Source of the DNA: Agelas oroides | Lineage: Eukaryota > Porifera > Demospongiae > Agelasida > Agelasidae | NCBI GenBank assembly: GCA_949130485.1 | Contig: OX422184.1 | Location: 6,800,655-6,864,654, forward strand | Reading direction: 5' to 3' | Length of the DNA stretch: 64,000 nucleotides | Shown here: one piece after another, positions 55,529 to 64,000 of the stretch | Numbering within the stretch: position 1 is the first letter of the stretch | Layout of the letters: every line of letters starts with the position of its first letter | Notes under the pieces: generated by a model | Seen by the model: only the letters and a program-made list of their open reading frames with translations | What the model was told of the DNA's origin: nothing | Database searches by the model: none | Translations under genes and position numbers: made by a program

Positions 55529-56806
55529 AGTTTGTCTTCTTACTGGTCGTCTCTGCTGTCTTCCTGGTCATCTTCTCTGCTGCCTTCCTGGATGTCTTCT
55601 CTGCTGTCTTCCTGGATGTCTTCTCCGCCGCCTTCTTTGCTTTCTTCTCTGCCAAATTCTTTGCTTTCCTTGCTCTTTCTTCTACCTTCTTTGCTTTTCT
55701 TCTGCTTTTCGTTTTTGGTCTTGTTCTCTCATGGGTCTCCGGTCATCTCTTTCCTTTTTCCTCTGCTCTTCTCTTCTGGGGCCAGTTTTTGGCATTCCTT
55801 CTCCTCAAGTTGGGCCAAACACTCTGCACTGGTGAGGAGGCGTGCATGTGGTAGAGTTTTTAGGCGTGGAAGAGGTAGGAAGTACAAGCTACTTGGATAT
55901 GGGAGAAATCAACTTCCCAGAATCCAGAGTTTCAGATGGCTGGCAATGTGACTTCTTCCTAGAATCTGGCGAAGCTGGCGTCTCGGACAGTGGTTACCTG
56001 ACCGCTTCCCAGAATCTGGCATTTCAGATGGCTAGTCACAATTGACGACAGATTCTGCATTGGAATGAGAAACAGCGACCACAGATTCCCCACCATTGGT
56101 TCCTGGAAACTCCCCTTTTGTCTGTGTGGGGTTGAATTGCGTGCATTGAAAATAACCATGGGTGGAATAGCCTGGCCAATGGCATTTGTGCAGCCAAACT
56201 TTGTCACTTGTCCTTTCCTTCCTGACACCCGATATCGAACCTTCTTGGAGCCTTTCTTGGCAATTAAATTGGGTGGTTTAGGATCAAGAGGAACTCCACT
56301 CTCATCTACACTGTAAATTTGCGACGGCTTGTCAACCAGGTTGTGTCCTCCCCAAGAAGAGAGAAGTACTGATCCACTGTCTCTTGATTTACTGCATCCA
56401 TTCGTACATGAGCAGTACTGTCACCACATCATAGTGTAAGATTTGGCTGGTGTTCAAATAACCTTCGTCACCATCCGTCACTGATCTTTTCTCCTTTTAC
56501 CACCCCTTTGTCAACAGCAACAGATTCAGCAATGCCCATTGCATCTCTCCTTGTTTTACCGTATCCAACCTGAGCACAACTTTTCAAGAAATTTCCCAAC
56601 TCATATTTTCTTCAACAGTATTCAAGTATGGTGTAGGGCCAGGATTAGTACCAGGAGATACTCTTCCACTTAAGACGATCTTTCAGTGTTGCCTTAGGTA
56701 TGCCATAATCACAAGTTGCTTGGTTAATGCGCTGACCTTCTTCTCAGCCTTCAGAGCAGCTAATATTTGTTCATTTGTCCATAGTTTACGCTTATTTGAC
56801 CATCCG
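55464..56806 (-). pseudogene. pogo/Tigger-type transposase relic
   Basis: Tc1/mariner-superfamily DDE transposase on the minus strand: KRKLWTNEQILAALKAEKKV (psq-type HTH), SGRVSPGTNPGPTPYLNTVE, a VSDGDEGYLN block, then KPSQIYSVDESGVPLDPKPP with the first catalytic D. Then come the LIAKKGSKKVRYRVSGRKGQ and VTKFGCTNAIGQAIPPMVIF segments. A rearranged stretch (55890-56060, containing a short duplication of TTTCAGATGGCT) replaces the rest of the DDE core. The lysine/alanine-rich tail (EKKAKKAAEKTSRKTAEKTS...) ends at 55464. Many stops in the HTH part. Confidence 0.8.
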
Positions 56807-57369
56807 AGCAGGGCTAGCTGGAGGGGCTGATTTCGACCGACGATGGAGCCTCCATACAAACTGCCTCCTTTGGCGAGGCATCCTCTTTCCTGGAGTGAAA
56901 AGTGAACGTGCGCATGTAGTTGATACAGTAAATAGGCTAGTTAGCTATATATACAAGCAAAAAGTGGTCGCACCTGGTGGATGGAGGTTGATCTGTGTTT
57001 AAGCTGCCCTCCAGTTCTTCCCAACGCATGGAAGAAATATGTACATCACCGAGTCCTTCTGCGCACTACGAAATATGCCAAGAATGATTAGCGCATAATT
57101 CCCTGGTCAATAATTGTTACTGGTCGATAATTGGCAGTTGACGCTATACACCTGGTAGCTATCTCATTCTGTGTAGCAACAAAGTTGGAGAAATGTGTAT
57201 TCCTCCCCTATACTGTTTCTGAAACAAACTAGAAATGAAATCCCTACTTGACCCTATACCCTATACACTTTCAGAAACACACTGGTTTTTGATACATGCA
57301 GTATGCAAAAACAGGCAACATTACAGATAAATTTGCAAAATTGATAACTCCTTCAGGCTTTAAGCAAGA
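56807..57369. other. no gene recognised
   Basis: Contains the repeat block shared with 35.6 kb (57295-57369). Otherwise nothing was recognised. Confidence 0.4.
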
Positions 57370-57372
57370 TTA

Positions 57373-57935
57373 TAGTGCTCTGAACCGGTTACGGTTAACC
57401 GGTTAATTAACCGGCATAAAGTATTCTGTAGGTTTACCGGTTTCAAATGGCCGCCACCGAGTCAAATGGGTGCATGCGCAAATTGCGTGACCACGCGCAA
57501 AATGGATGCTAGCGAGTCCGCGGTCGTATCTCCATCCAGTCATGTCTCCATTGTGTGGAAACACTTCGGTTTCGAAAAGGGTGACAGCGGAAAGCTGCTC
57601 AAAGGAAGCTGCGCAATCTGTAATCTATGCAGGCAGAAGGTTGCCCATGGCAGAGGCAATTTGAAGAGCCATTTTCGTACAAAGCATCGTTCGACTTGAA
57701 ACCTTTGTTCGGTCTGCAAAGGTAAAAAAAGTTTCCTCCCCACTCTACTCGCGCTGTTCAACTGACAGATGCCATAGCAGACTTCATCGCACATGATCTC
57801 AGGCCTGTGAGTGTGGTGAATTGATGCAGTTGGCTGAGCCTCGCTTTGTAGTTCCCTGCGGAAAGACAATGATGAGTGTAATTGATCGCAAGTACACAGC
57901 GTTGAAACGAACAGTACGTGGATGCAGTTGATGTC
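57373..57935 (+). pseudogene. hAT transposase N-terminal relic with BED zinc finger
   Basis: TAGTGCTCTGAACCGG at 57373 resembles a hAT terminal repeat and is followed by GGTTAACCGGTTAATTAACC. The frame then encodes SSHVSIVWKHFGFEKGDSGK, CAICNLCRQKVAHGRGN, LKSHFRTKH: a BED finger with C-x2-C...H-x4-H. After a stop, shifted pieces FIAHDLRPVSVV and LMQLAEPRFVVPC / MMSVIDRKYTALKRTVR follow, as in hAT proteins. The catalytic domain is missing. Confidence 0.75.
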
Positions 57936-58281
57936 AGTGGTGGTTGTCATGCAGACCTGGAAATGTTCTCATAATTGAAGGCGTGCACATTACCAATATA
58001 CTAGCATGCATGTGCATATATATACCCATGCATTCAGCACTGTTTTTGTCAGTGCCATTTAGGAGAGTTTGTATGTCTCTGCATAGTCTCGTATATAGTC
58101 TCAGAAACAGGTATAGTGCATCAATGTGCACTTCAATACAAGACATGCAAACATTTCACTTAATCTTGCACATTATTATATTAGTACACATATGGCAAAG
58201 ATATAAAAACAGATTTATCAGATGATACAAAATTCTTTCTTGCTCTAAGAGGGCGGTGATCACTGAGCATATCAACACATA
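57936..58281. other. no gene recognised
   Basis: AT-rich spacer between two element relics; short frames without domains. Confidence 0.35.
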
Positions 58282-60000
58282 CTACAAAAACACCACCATG
58301 AGTGATGATTTCAAATGAATTGTAGTGACTGTTAAAATGTGTCCATAGTATTTCTGCATGCACAATACAACTGTATGTTTGACACACACTATATCATGTA
58401 TTTTGCCAAAAGTAGGCTTTATAAGATCGTGTTCTAGTAAAACATACACTCCTCTGCATAAGTGTGAGTTCTGTACACCAGTCCAACTAGGATGATGTAC
58501 AAGTGAACCCACGGGTAAGTTAGGACTGAGACGTAAAAGTTCATGTTGAACATATTCGTCCTCCTCACTCAAGCTACATGTCAGGACTTTTTTACTCATC
58601 TCAAATTTTGGCATAAGTAGATGTGGATTGGACTGAATCTGATGACACAGCCAGAACTGATGCTTTTTGGCGACAGTTTTGCACACATTCTTATAGTTAC
58701 TACGTCTAGATACTCTTTTGACAAAATTTAGTTTTGATTCCTGTCTCATGTTCCAAGACTGGATCAGTGGACCAAGTCTCTGAATTTGAGAGGGATAATG
58801 TACCATGTAATGTTGCTTTGGAATCATAGTTTCTTCAGGGTACAATTGTTGAAAATCATAAAGCATTTCCTCAATCAGTACACGCAGATATGCAATAGTA
58901 TCATAGGTGCATACAGGCGAGAGTTTAGAAGAACAAGAAATGAATGCCAGTGTTCATCTTCATGTGGAATTGTGTCAGTGACTAAAAACGGGAAGTCTTG
59001 ACTAAGCGCCATCATCTGAGACGCTGACTGCCTAATCTTGACGTTGGGATTGTTGGCCACTCTGGGATCAATCAAATTTGGTCAGTTGTTACCAAAGTCA
59101 TATGCCTCAATTCTGTGGTTAAGTTGCCCAATCATGAAGTACTTTGCTTGAACACAGTGACGGATGAGGAGCTTTAGCTCATAAGGGACAACACCCTTAA
59201 ACAAATCATGCATTATGTCATGAGGGAGGCCATTCACAACTGAAAAGCCAGGGATTTCCTCCAGTAATGACAGCCTGTTAATTCCAAATGTTGTAGTATA
59301 ATGATCACGGAGAGGACCTGTTAATGTACATTGTTGTAGGTAAGTTTCTGGAGTCCTTAAAGTGCAGCTACTCTCCACAAAAACATTTTGCATCTGTTGT
59401 GTGGTGGTCATGCACGATCGGCACACCCGTAATGCAAATGACATACTCTCCTTGAAGCCACCAAGACAATGAGCAGCTAGGGTGTCAGCTAGAAATGCTA
59501 GTACTGCTCCATAAATGTGTGCTCTTCTCCATTGACTGACACAGTTATCCCATCACAATAAAGGACTTTGAGGTCTTCAACAAAGGGTGATAAAAACGTG
59601 TCAATGCCATACGTATTTATATCTTCGCTTTGTGCTACAGCAACAAGGTGGATTGCCTTAAAAGTAGATTGATACTGAGGCCTAACATTACCAAGGAAGA
59701 AGAACAGGCATCCTAGCTTGTGCCTTTTCACATATGACCCAATTGGGTTCACAACTTCCAATTCATCATAATAGGGGATGACCTGTAAGGCATACAGATC
59801 CGAAATGAATATTGGATGTGTTTGAAACAAAGAGCCATCACAGAGTCACCCAATACATCATTTGAACTGTGCATGTGGGGGTTCGATATCTCAGCCTGAG
59901 AGTCCTCTAGCTCTAGGAGGCCTCTTAGGCTATCCAGCAGAGACACAGTAGAATTTATCGGAGGAAATGACCTTTCTGCGCTTGGGACCACTGAAACGAT
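58282..60000 (-). pseudogene. large unclassified transposase (CACTA/Plavaka-like?), nearly continuous
   Basis: Minus-strand pieces in order: VSLLDSLRGLLELEDSQAEI, ALQVIPYYDELEVVNPIGSY, KLGCLFFFLGNVRPQYQSTF, EDINTYGIDTFLSPFVEDLK, AFLADTLAAHCLGGFKES, SFALRVCRSCMTTTQQMQNV, TFGINRLSLLEEIPGFSVVN. Next comes the conserved block GLPHDIMHDLFKGVVPYELK, then IDPRVANNPNVKIRQSASQM, LYPEETMIPKQHYMVHYPSQ, FVKRVSRRSNYKNVCKTVAK, and a C-terminal VGSLVHHPSWTGVQNSHLCR. The (P)HD.MH...(E)GVVP.EL motif recalls the transposases of CACTA-like elements. Only a few breaks are seen (about 59830, 59515, 59085, 58870). Short gaps between pieces could be introns or small deletions. Confidence 0.65.
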
Positions 60001-60734
60001 TCACATAATATGCCTCTCCAAAATCAATTTCTGTTGGTTCCTATATAAGTATAGATATACGATACAACAGGTGTTAGCATGCATAAGCTAAACAGCTCCA
60101 ACTACCGTAGTCTTGGGAAAGAGCGCCCACCCCCTACTTTTAGCCCAACTTCCTGTATAGGGTTAAAGTTTACTCGAATGAGCGCCCACCCTGGAGCGAG
60201 CTTCGCGTGGCTAATGATAGCCTCATACCCAGGCTCCTCCCCAGAAAAACGGGGAGAGAGCCGGGAAGATTTGATCACGTGCCCCATGACGTACCATGCG
60301 TGGTTTTGATAATCAAATTATTGCCCACGCACTCCGACTCGAAATATTGCCTAGCATTGTGAAATGCTAGTATAGACCATCGTTGTTGTTGTTGGAGTTG
60401 TGGATGTTGCTGGGACTTACGGATCGGCTGTTTTACAGTTCATGAGCTAGCTTGTAGGCTACAATAAGTGCAGCTTCTACCGAGGCTTTGACATAGCCGT
60501 GGGTCGTTTGGTTCAACGGGCGCTCGAGACGGTTGCCTTGTTGATGGTCACAGCGTTGGTTGCTGCTCACTGTGAAAGCAAGGGGTCCTTCGAAGGCCAC
60601 TATGAACAACTGTGAGTTCTAAAAACAAGTTCAATGAACAGCACTGAAGTGCAGAACCCTCAGCGCAAGCTAGATGATAAGTGTTTATGTTTATCATAAC
60701 TGGTTTAGGTGATTGATGATAGGTTATAGCAAGT
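60001..60734. other. no gene recognised; foldback remnant and GAGCGCCCACC repeat
   Basis: GAGCGCCCACCC occurs twice (60120 and 60179). A foldback-family remnant (AGCCTCATACCCAGGC...CCGGGAAG) lies at about 60217-60270. No coding exon recognised. Confidence 0.4.
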
Positions 60735-61005
60735 AGGTATGGTATTTAAAATGATGTAAGTAATGAGGTTTTAATGGCCACAACATGACACAGCACAAGT
60801 GGGCATGGTATTTTTAGAATAAGATATGATGTAATTATGAAGTAATGAGGTTTTAATGGCCACAACATAGCAGAAGTGTTCATGGTATTTTTAGAATATG
60901 ATATGATGTAATTATTAAGTAATGAGGTTTTAATGGCCACAACATAGCAGAAGTGGTCACGGTATTTTTAGAATATGATATGATGTCATTATTAAGTAAT
61001 GTGGC
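60735..61005. repeat. ~76-bp tandem repeat, about 3.5 units
   Basis: Units contain GTAATGAGGTTTTAATGGCC, ACAACAT, GCA(G/C)AAGTG, ATGGTATTTTTAGAATA and GATATGATGTAATTAT, with a few differences between units. A related small repeat (TGTTTCAGAAGCTCTC) occurs twice at 61035-61130. Confidence 0.85.
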
Positions 61006-61726
61006 TTTGCTTTATGTACTCTATCCTGCTGTTGCCTGTGTACAGTCTGTTCAAATGTTTCAGAAGCTCTCATGCTTGCCATATGTGTTCGGATCTGTGC
61101 AAAGTCTGCTGACATGTTTCAGAAGCTCTCTTACTCGCTTTGCAGAGTTTGTCTCTCTGTTTCGTCACTAATAACTCTTCCTCAGACAGTAACGCTTTTC
61201 TACGTTTCATTGTGTTATCAGGCTCCCCAACGGCAGTGCACTGTGCTTTCACTACCTTGAAGGTGTGGTCAAAACTAATGCTGTCACCAGTTGGAATTGC
61301 AGTCATTTCTGTCATATGTGGTTAAAAAGCATTTCGAAATGACATCATTGCTTGGTGAGTTTGACAGTGGTGATGTCCATTATTACCAACACCGTGAAAC
61401 TAACGGATATCTTCTCACACCAGATGTCCATTGCTTCTTCTGACCTGTGTGCTGTTTATGTCAGTCCTTTATTTTTCTTGGGGTGTAACTAGCTATATAA
61501 AGTTTGCACGTGTTGAAGTGTCCTGATTGGCAAGGGGTTCTTTAAGTGGGATTCCACTGCACTATTCAGAAATTGGGCTGCAAATTGATTTTGATATTCT
61601 CATGAAGTGTGGTAGTACTCCACATGTAATGAAATTTTATATCAGTATGAAATCTTAGAGCTCATGTATTCACAAGACTTTTCAAGTAGGAATTGCTGCA
61701 TCATAGATAGTATCTTTCATATGCAG
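61006..61726. other. no firm gene; two coding-like fragments
   Basis: On the minus strand AIPTGDSISFDHTFKV (61245-61305) resembles the first catalytic block of a Mutator-like transposase. On the plus strand SLLGEFDSGDVHYYQHRETN (61345-61430) could be an upstream exon of the ATPase-like gene, but it has no clear donor. Both are too short to call. Confidence 0.3.
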
Positions 61727-64000
61727 GACATGCTTCTTCACCGTTGAATCAGCTGGATGCAAATCTCGCTTCATGGCGCAGATTAATAATTCATTTGGAA
61801 GCAGTGGCATGTCAATGGCCTTCAATGAAATGCAGTTTGCTGGATTCGTGCAGTACAATTCTGTCAACATCTGCACAGCAGCGACCATCGTTGGTCAGCA
61901 GTCATGTGGCCAAGTATGGGTGATGGGTGAGATCCAGATTGATGGTGAGGGGGAGGTCATGGCCCCCAATACTTCACCCTACATCTGGCTGGACAAGATT
62001 GCTCTTGGAGAGGTTGGAAGCATAGCCACCAATGAATTACTTCCCACCCCTTTGTCGATTGATGTGCTTAGTCGACTCTTAGACGTCCTGGAGGTGGTCA
62101 TGAAACACAACTTTTTCAGTGCAGTGCTAGTGGTGGCAGGGGGCGTCCCTCTCACTGCACTATTCCACAATCGTCAAAGAGCACATTGGATGCCCTGTGG
62201 TGGTAGCATTTGGGCCGTCTGAAACAGAAAAGACTACTGCTCTAACAGCAGCACTTTCTCTAACAGGTATGTACATTCTGCCTTAGCATGTGACTGCACA
62301 AATATATGTTTCTGCATACTGTTACTGGTGATTTTAGGCCAAACAAGCAGATTGAGGCCGACCCTCTATAGGGAAGTCTGAGTACATGCTCACCATGGCA
62401 ACATCCCAACAATCATACCTGGTAGTTTAATTGCCTTATTTATCTGCGGAATGTCAAATGCATGGGCATGCTTCAGTCCAGTGTTGACTGAAAACACTAT
62501 GGCTTTAAGTTATCAGAATCTGGGTGGAAATACCAGACCACCTATACATCAAACTTCGTAACTTTTAAACATCTTTCTTAGTAAGCTACTACTTTGTGAT
62601 TGCACAATTTTCGATGTGGTATCCGACATATATATGTAATGATAGAGTCAATCTCTTGGTTGTATATAGTTTCTATATAATGTATCTAGACTTGTCATTT
62701 TTCACAGGGTCATCAAGCGCCATCTACGAGAGAGGGACCAATGCCTTCTTTCTTGAAAGGGCATCGCTGTCGTCCCTCCCATTTAGGATTGATGACCCCC
62801 CAAAGGGGTGGAAAGGAAATGACATCAGTGACTTGATAGTTGACCTCTATCAAGGAGGGAAAACTGCCAACCTCCGTAAGGGGTCACTTTTGCCGAAGTC
62901 AGTGCCACTTGTGGCCAGCAACTTTAGCATTCGCACTGAAGCAAGGTATATACCATATACAATAAGCAGACAACCATATACAATAAGCAGACAATTACTA
63001 TCTACATTTGTGTTTCACATATTCAATCTGACTGGTTTATTACTCTTGTTCTACCTAAACAAATTCTCCATTGTCAACTGAATTTCCCTTATTGTCACTT
63101 TAACCATCCAGGGTGGCAACCCGAGCCACAGTGATTCCTTTTGAGCAACCTGCTGTATGCCCAGAATCTGACGAAGAAGAGGATGCATTTGATGAACTAG
63201 AGGATTTGGTGAGCAACAACCGATTATCAGCAGCAGTAGGATGGGCTATACAGCTAAGAAAAGAGGTGTTGCTGAATGGGGACCGCATAAGGGAGCTGAA
63301 AAGAGAGCTTTATGGCTCCTTTCAAGGTCGTTCAGCGATGAACTGGGCCCTCCTGCTCTTCGTTGCTGAGAAGGTATTTACTCATCGTTACACAGTACAG
63401 AATGCATCACGCATAACTATTTTCCTCATAAAAGGCCTTATGTCCTGAAATTTTACAATGACTCGTACATTCTTTCAGCTTCTTCAAGCTGGCAATCGAG
63501 AGGACTTATTTGATGATATCCTCCAACATGTACGGAGTATTGGAAAGTCGGAGGTAGACGTTACCAAAAGCGTTGCACCAAGTAGTGACCACATTATCCA
63601 TCAAACTATGGATGACGTACTCAAGAGTACACAGGGAAAGTCACTTGCCGAGGTAAGCTAATGTATATTTTACCATAATCACAATCTTGCATAACTGTAA
63701 TTACTATGACTGTATTAAACAAACTGTTGACAGACTAGCAACTTCTGTTTACTTGAACAAAGGTACTTCAGTACATGAGGACGGGTGTACAAGTGAACCA
63801 TGAGGATGTGCTTGCAGTTGTGCTGAGTGAAGTAGCAACTTATCTGATGTTCTCCATTCCAAAGATTGTTCAAGCTACAGTGAAGGGTGGATTGGGGTAC
63901 AGCAATGTAAGTAAGGATTTCCTAACCCCAAATGCTGCCACCACTGTCCTTACTCGAGGTCCGAACAGTACACGAAGGAAGTGCACAGTGTTCATTCTGT
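61727..64000 (+). CDS. P-loop ATPase-like protein, multi-exon, partial (possible transposon gene)
   Basis: Exons with matching phases: 61727-62266, 62708-62945, 63112-63373, 63479-63652, 63763 to the window end. Exon 1 reads TCFFTVESAGCKSRFMAQIN ... FVQYNSVNICTAATIVGQQS ... LSIDVLSRLLDVLEVVMKH. After a one-base shift at a G-run near 62137 it reads HIGCPVVVAFGPSETEKTTA, a Walker A in which two glycines are glutamate (GxxGxGKT becomes GPSETEKT). Exon 2 holds LPFRIDDPPKGWKGNDISDL and LVASNFSIRTEAR, as in Walker B/sensor blocks of a helicase-like ATPase (DUF927-like; tentative). Exons 3-5 encode an acidic linker (ESDEEEDAFDELEDL) and a helical region (LRKEVLLNGDRIRELKREL, SIPKIVQATVKG). The shift and degenerate P-loop suggest the ATPase no longer works, although later exons are clean. 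Confidence 0.6.

Noticed and set aside
55413..55951. Three overlapping plus-strand frames of ~140 codons rich in L, S and C
   Set aside because: They are the reverse side of the Lys/Ala-rich tail of the pogo-type transposase on the minus strand.
1..64000. CRISPR arrays, bacterial operons, plasmid or phage features
   Set aside because: No array of equal spacers and direct repeats, no ribosome binding sites, and introns are present; the sequence is eukaryotic.

Overview
The window looks like nuclear DNA of a sponge, most likely a demosponge. This is inferred, not proven. It is AT-rich, has short GT-AG introns and no bacterial-style operons. It carries host genes of animal type: an OAS-like nucleotidyltransferase, a Kelch/Death/ZU5 gene and a SelW/MIEN1-type selenoprotein. 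Between them lies a very dense layer of decayed transposons, including a foldback family whose arms resemble CTCGTTCCCAG.

Layout. 0-0.7 kb: 3'-ward part of an OAS-like gene on the minus strand, running off the left edge. 2.5-3.9 kb: DIRS-type gag/RT relics. 9.5-10.3 kb: tyrosine-recombinase relic. 10.7-12.3 kb: two non-autonomous DNA transposons end to end, one flanked by TTAA and one with 57-bp terminal repeats and a 5-bp target duplication. 14.2-16.8 kb: RecQ-like relic, foldback element, a non-LTR retrotransposon fragment broken by an inversion, and a hAT-type MITE with a perfect 8-bp target duplication. 18.4-18.7 kb: a decayed copy of the selenoprotein gene. 21.0-22.0 kb: an intact one-exon type II membrane protein gene. 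22.4-23.4 kb: tandem duplication with two perfect palindromes in one copy. 24.0-27.3 kb: a three-exon selenoprotein W/MIEN1-like gene (minus) with an in-frame TGA and a SECIS-like hairpin. 28.2-32.1 kb: a multi-exon Kelch-Death-ZU5-UPA-Death gene (minus). 36.5-37.4 kb: an intact secreted cysteine-rich protein gene (minus).

37.9-39.8 kb: non-LTR retrotransposon with poly(A). 39.9-44.1 kb: a large DNA transposon with terminal inverted repeats made of ~178-bp tandem units and two divergent decayed ORFs, one with a HIRAN-like domain. 45-47.2 kb: transposon relics including a Ty3/gypsy integrase. 47.4-49.0 kb: a TTAA element nested in a second element. 49.5-60 kb: an almost unbroken run of transposase and helicase relics (MULE-like, DUF6589-like, RecQ, pogo/Tigger, hAT, and a large unclassified transposase). 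61.7-64 kb: a spliced P-loop ATPase-like gene that leaves the window on the right.

Host genes occupy little of the window and are not organised as a pathway. Three of them (OAS-like, Death/ZU5, selenoprotein) have relatives in animal innate immunity, death-fold signalling and redox biology, but nothing here shows that they act together. The selenoprotein and OAS-like genes are made of short exons and a recoded stop, so open-reading-frame scanning alone misses them; I found them by joining exons at splice sites with matching phase.
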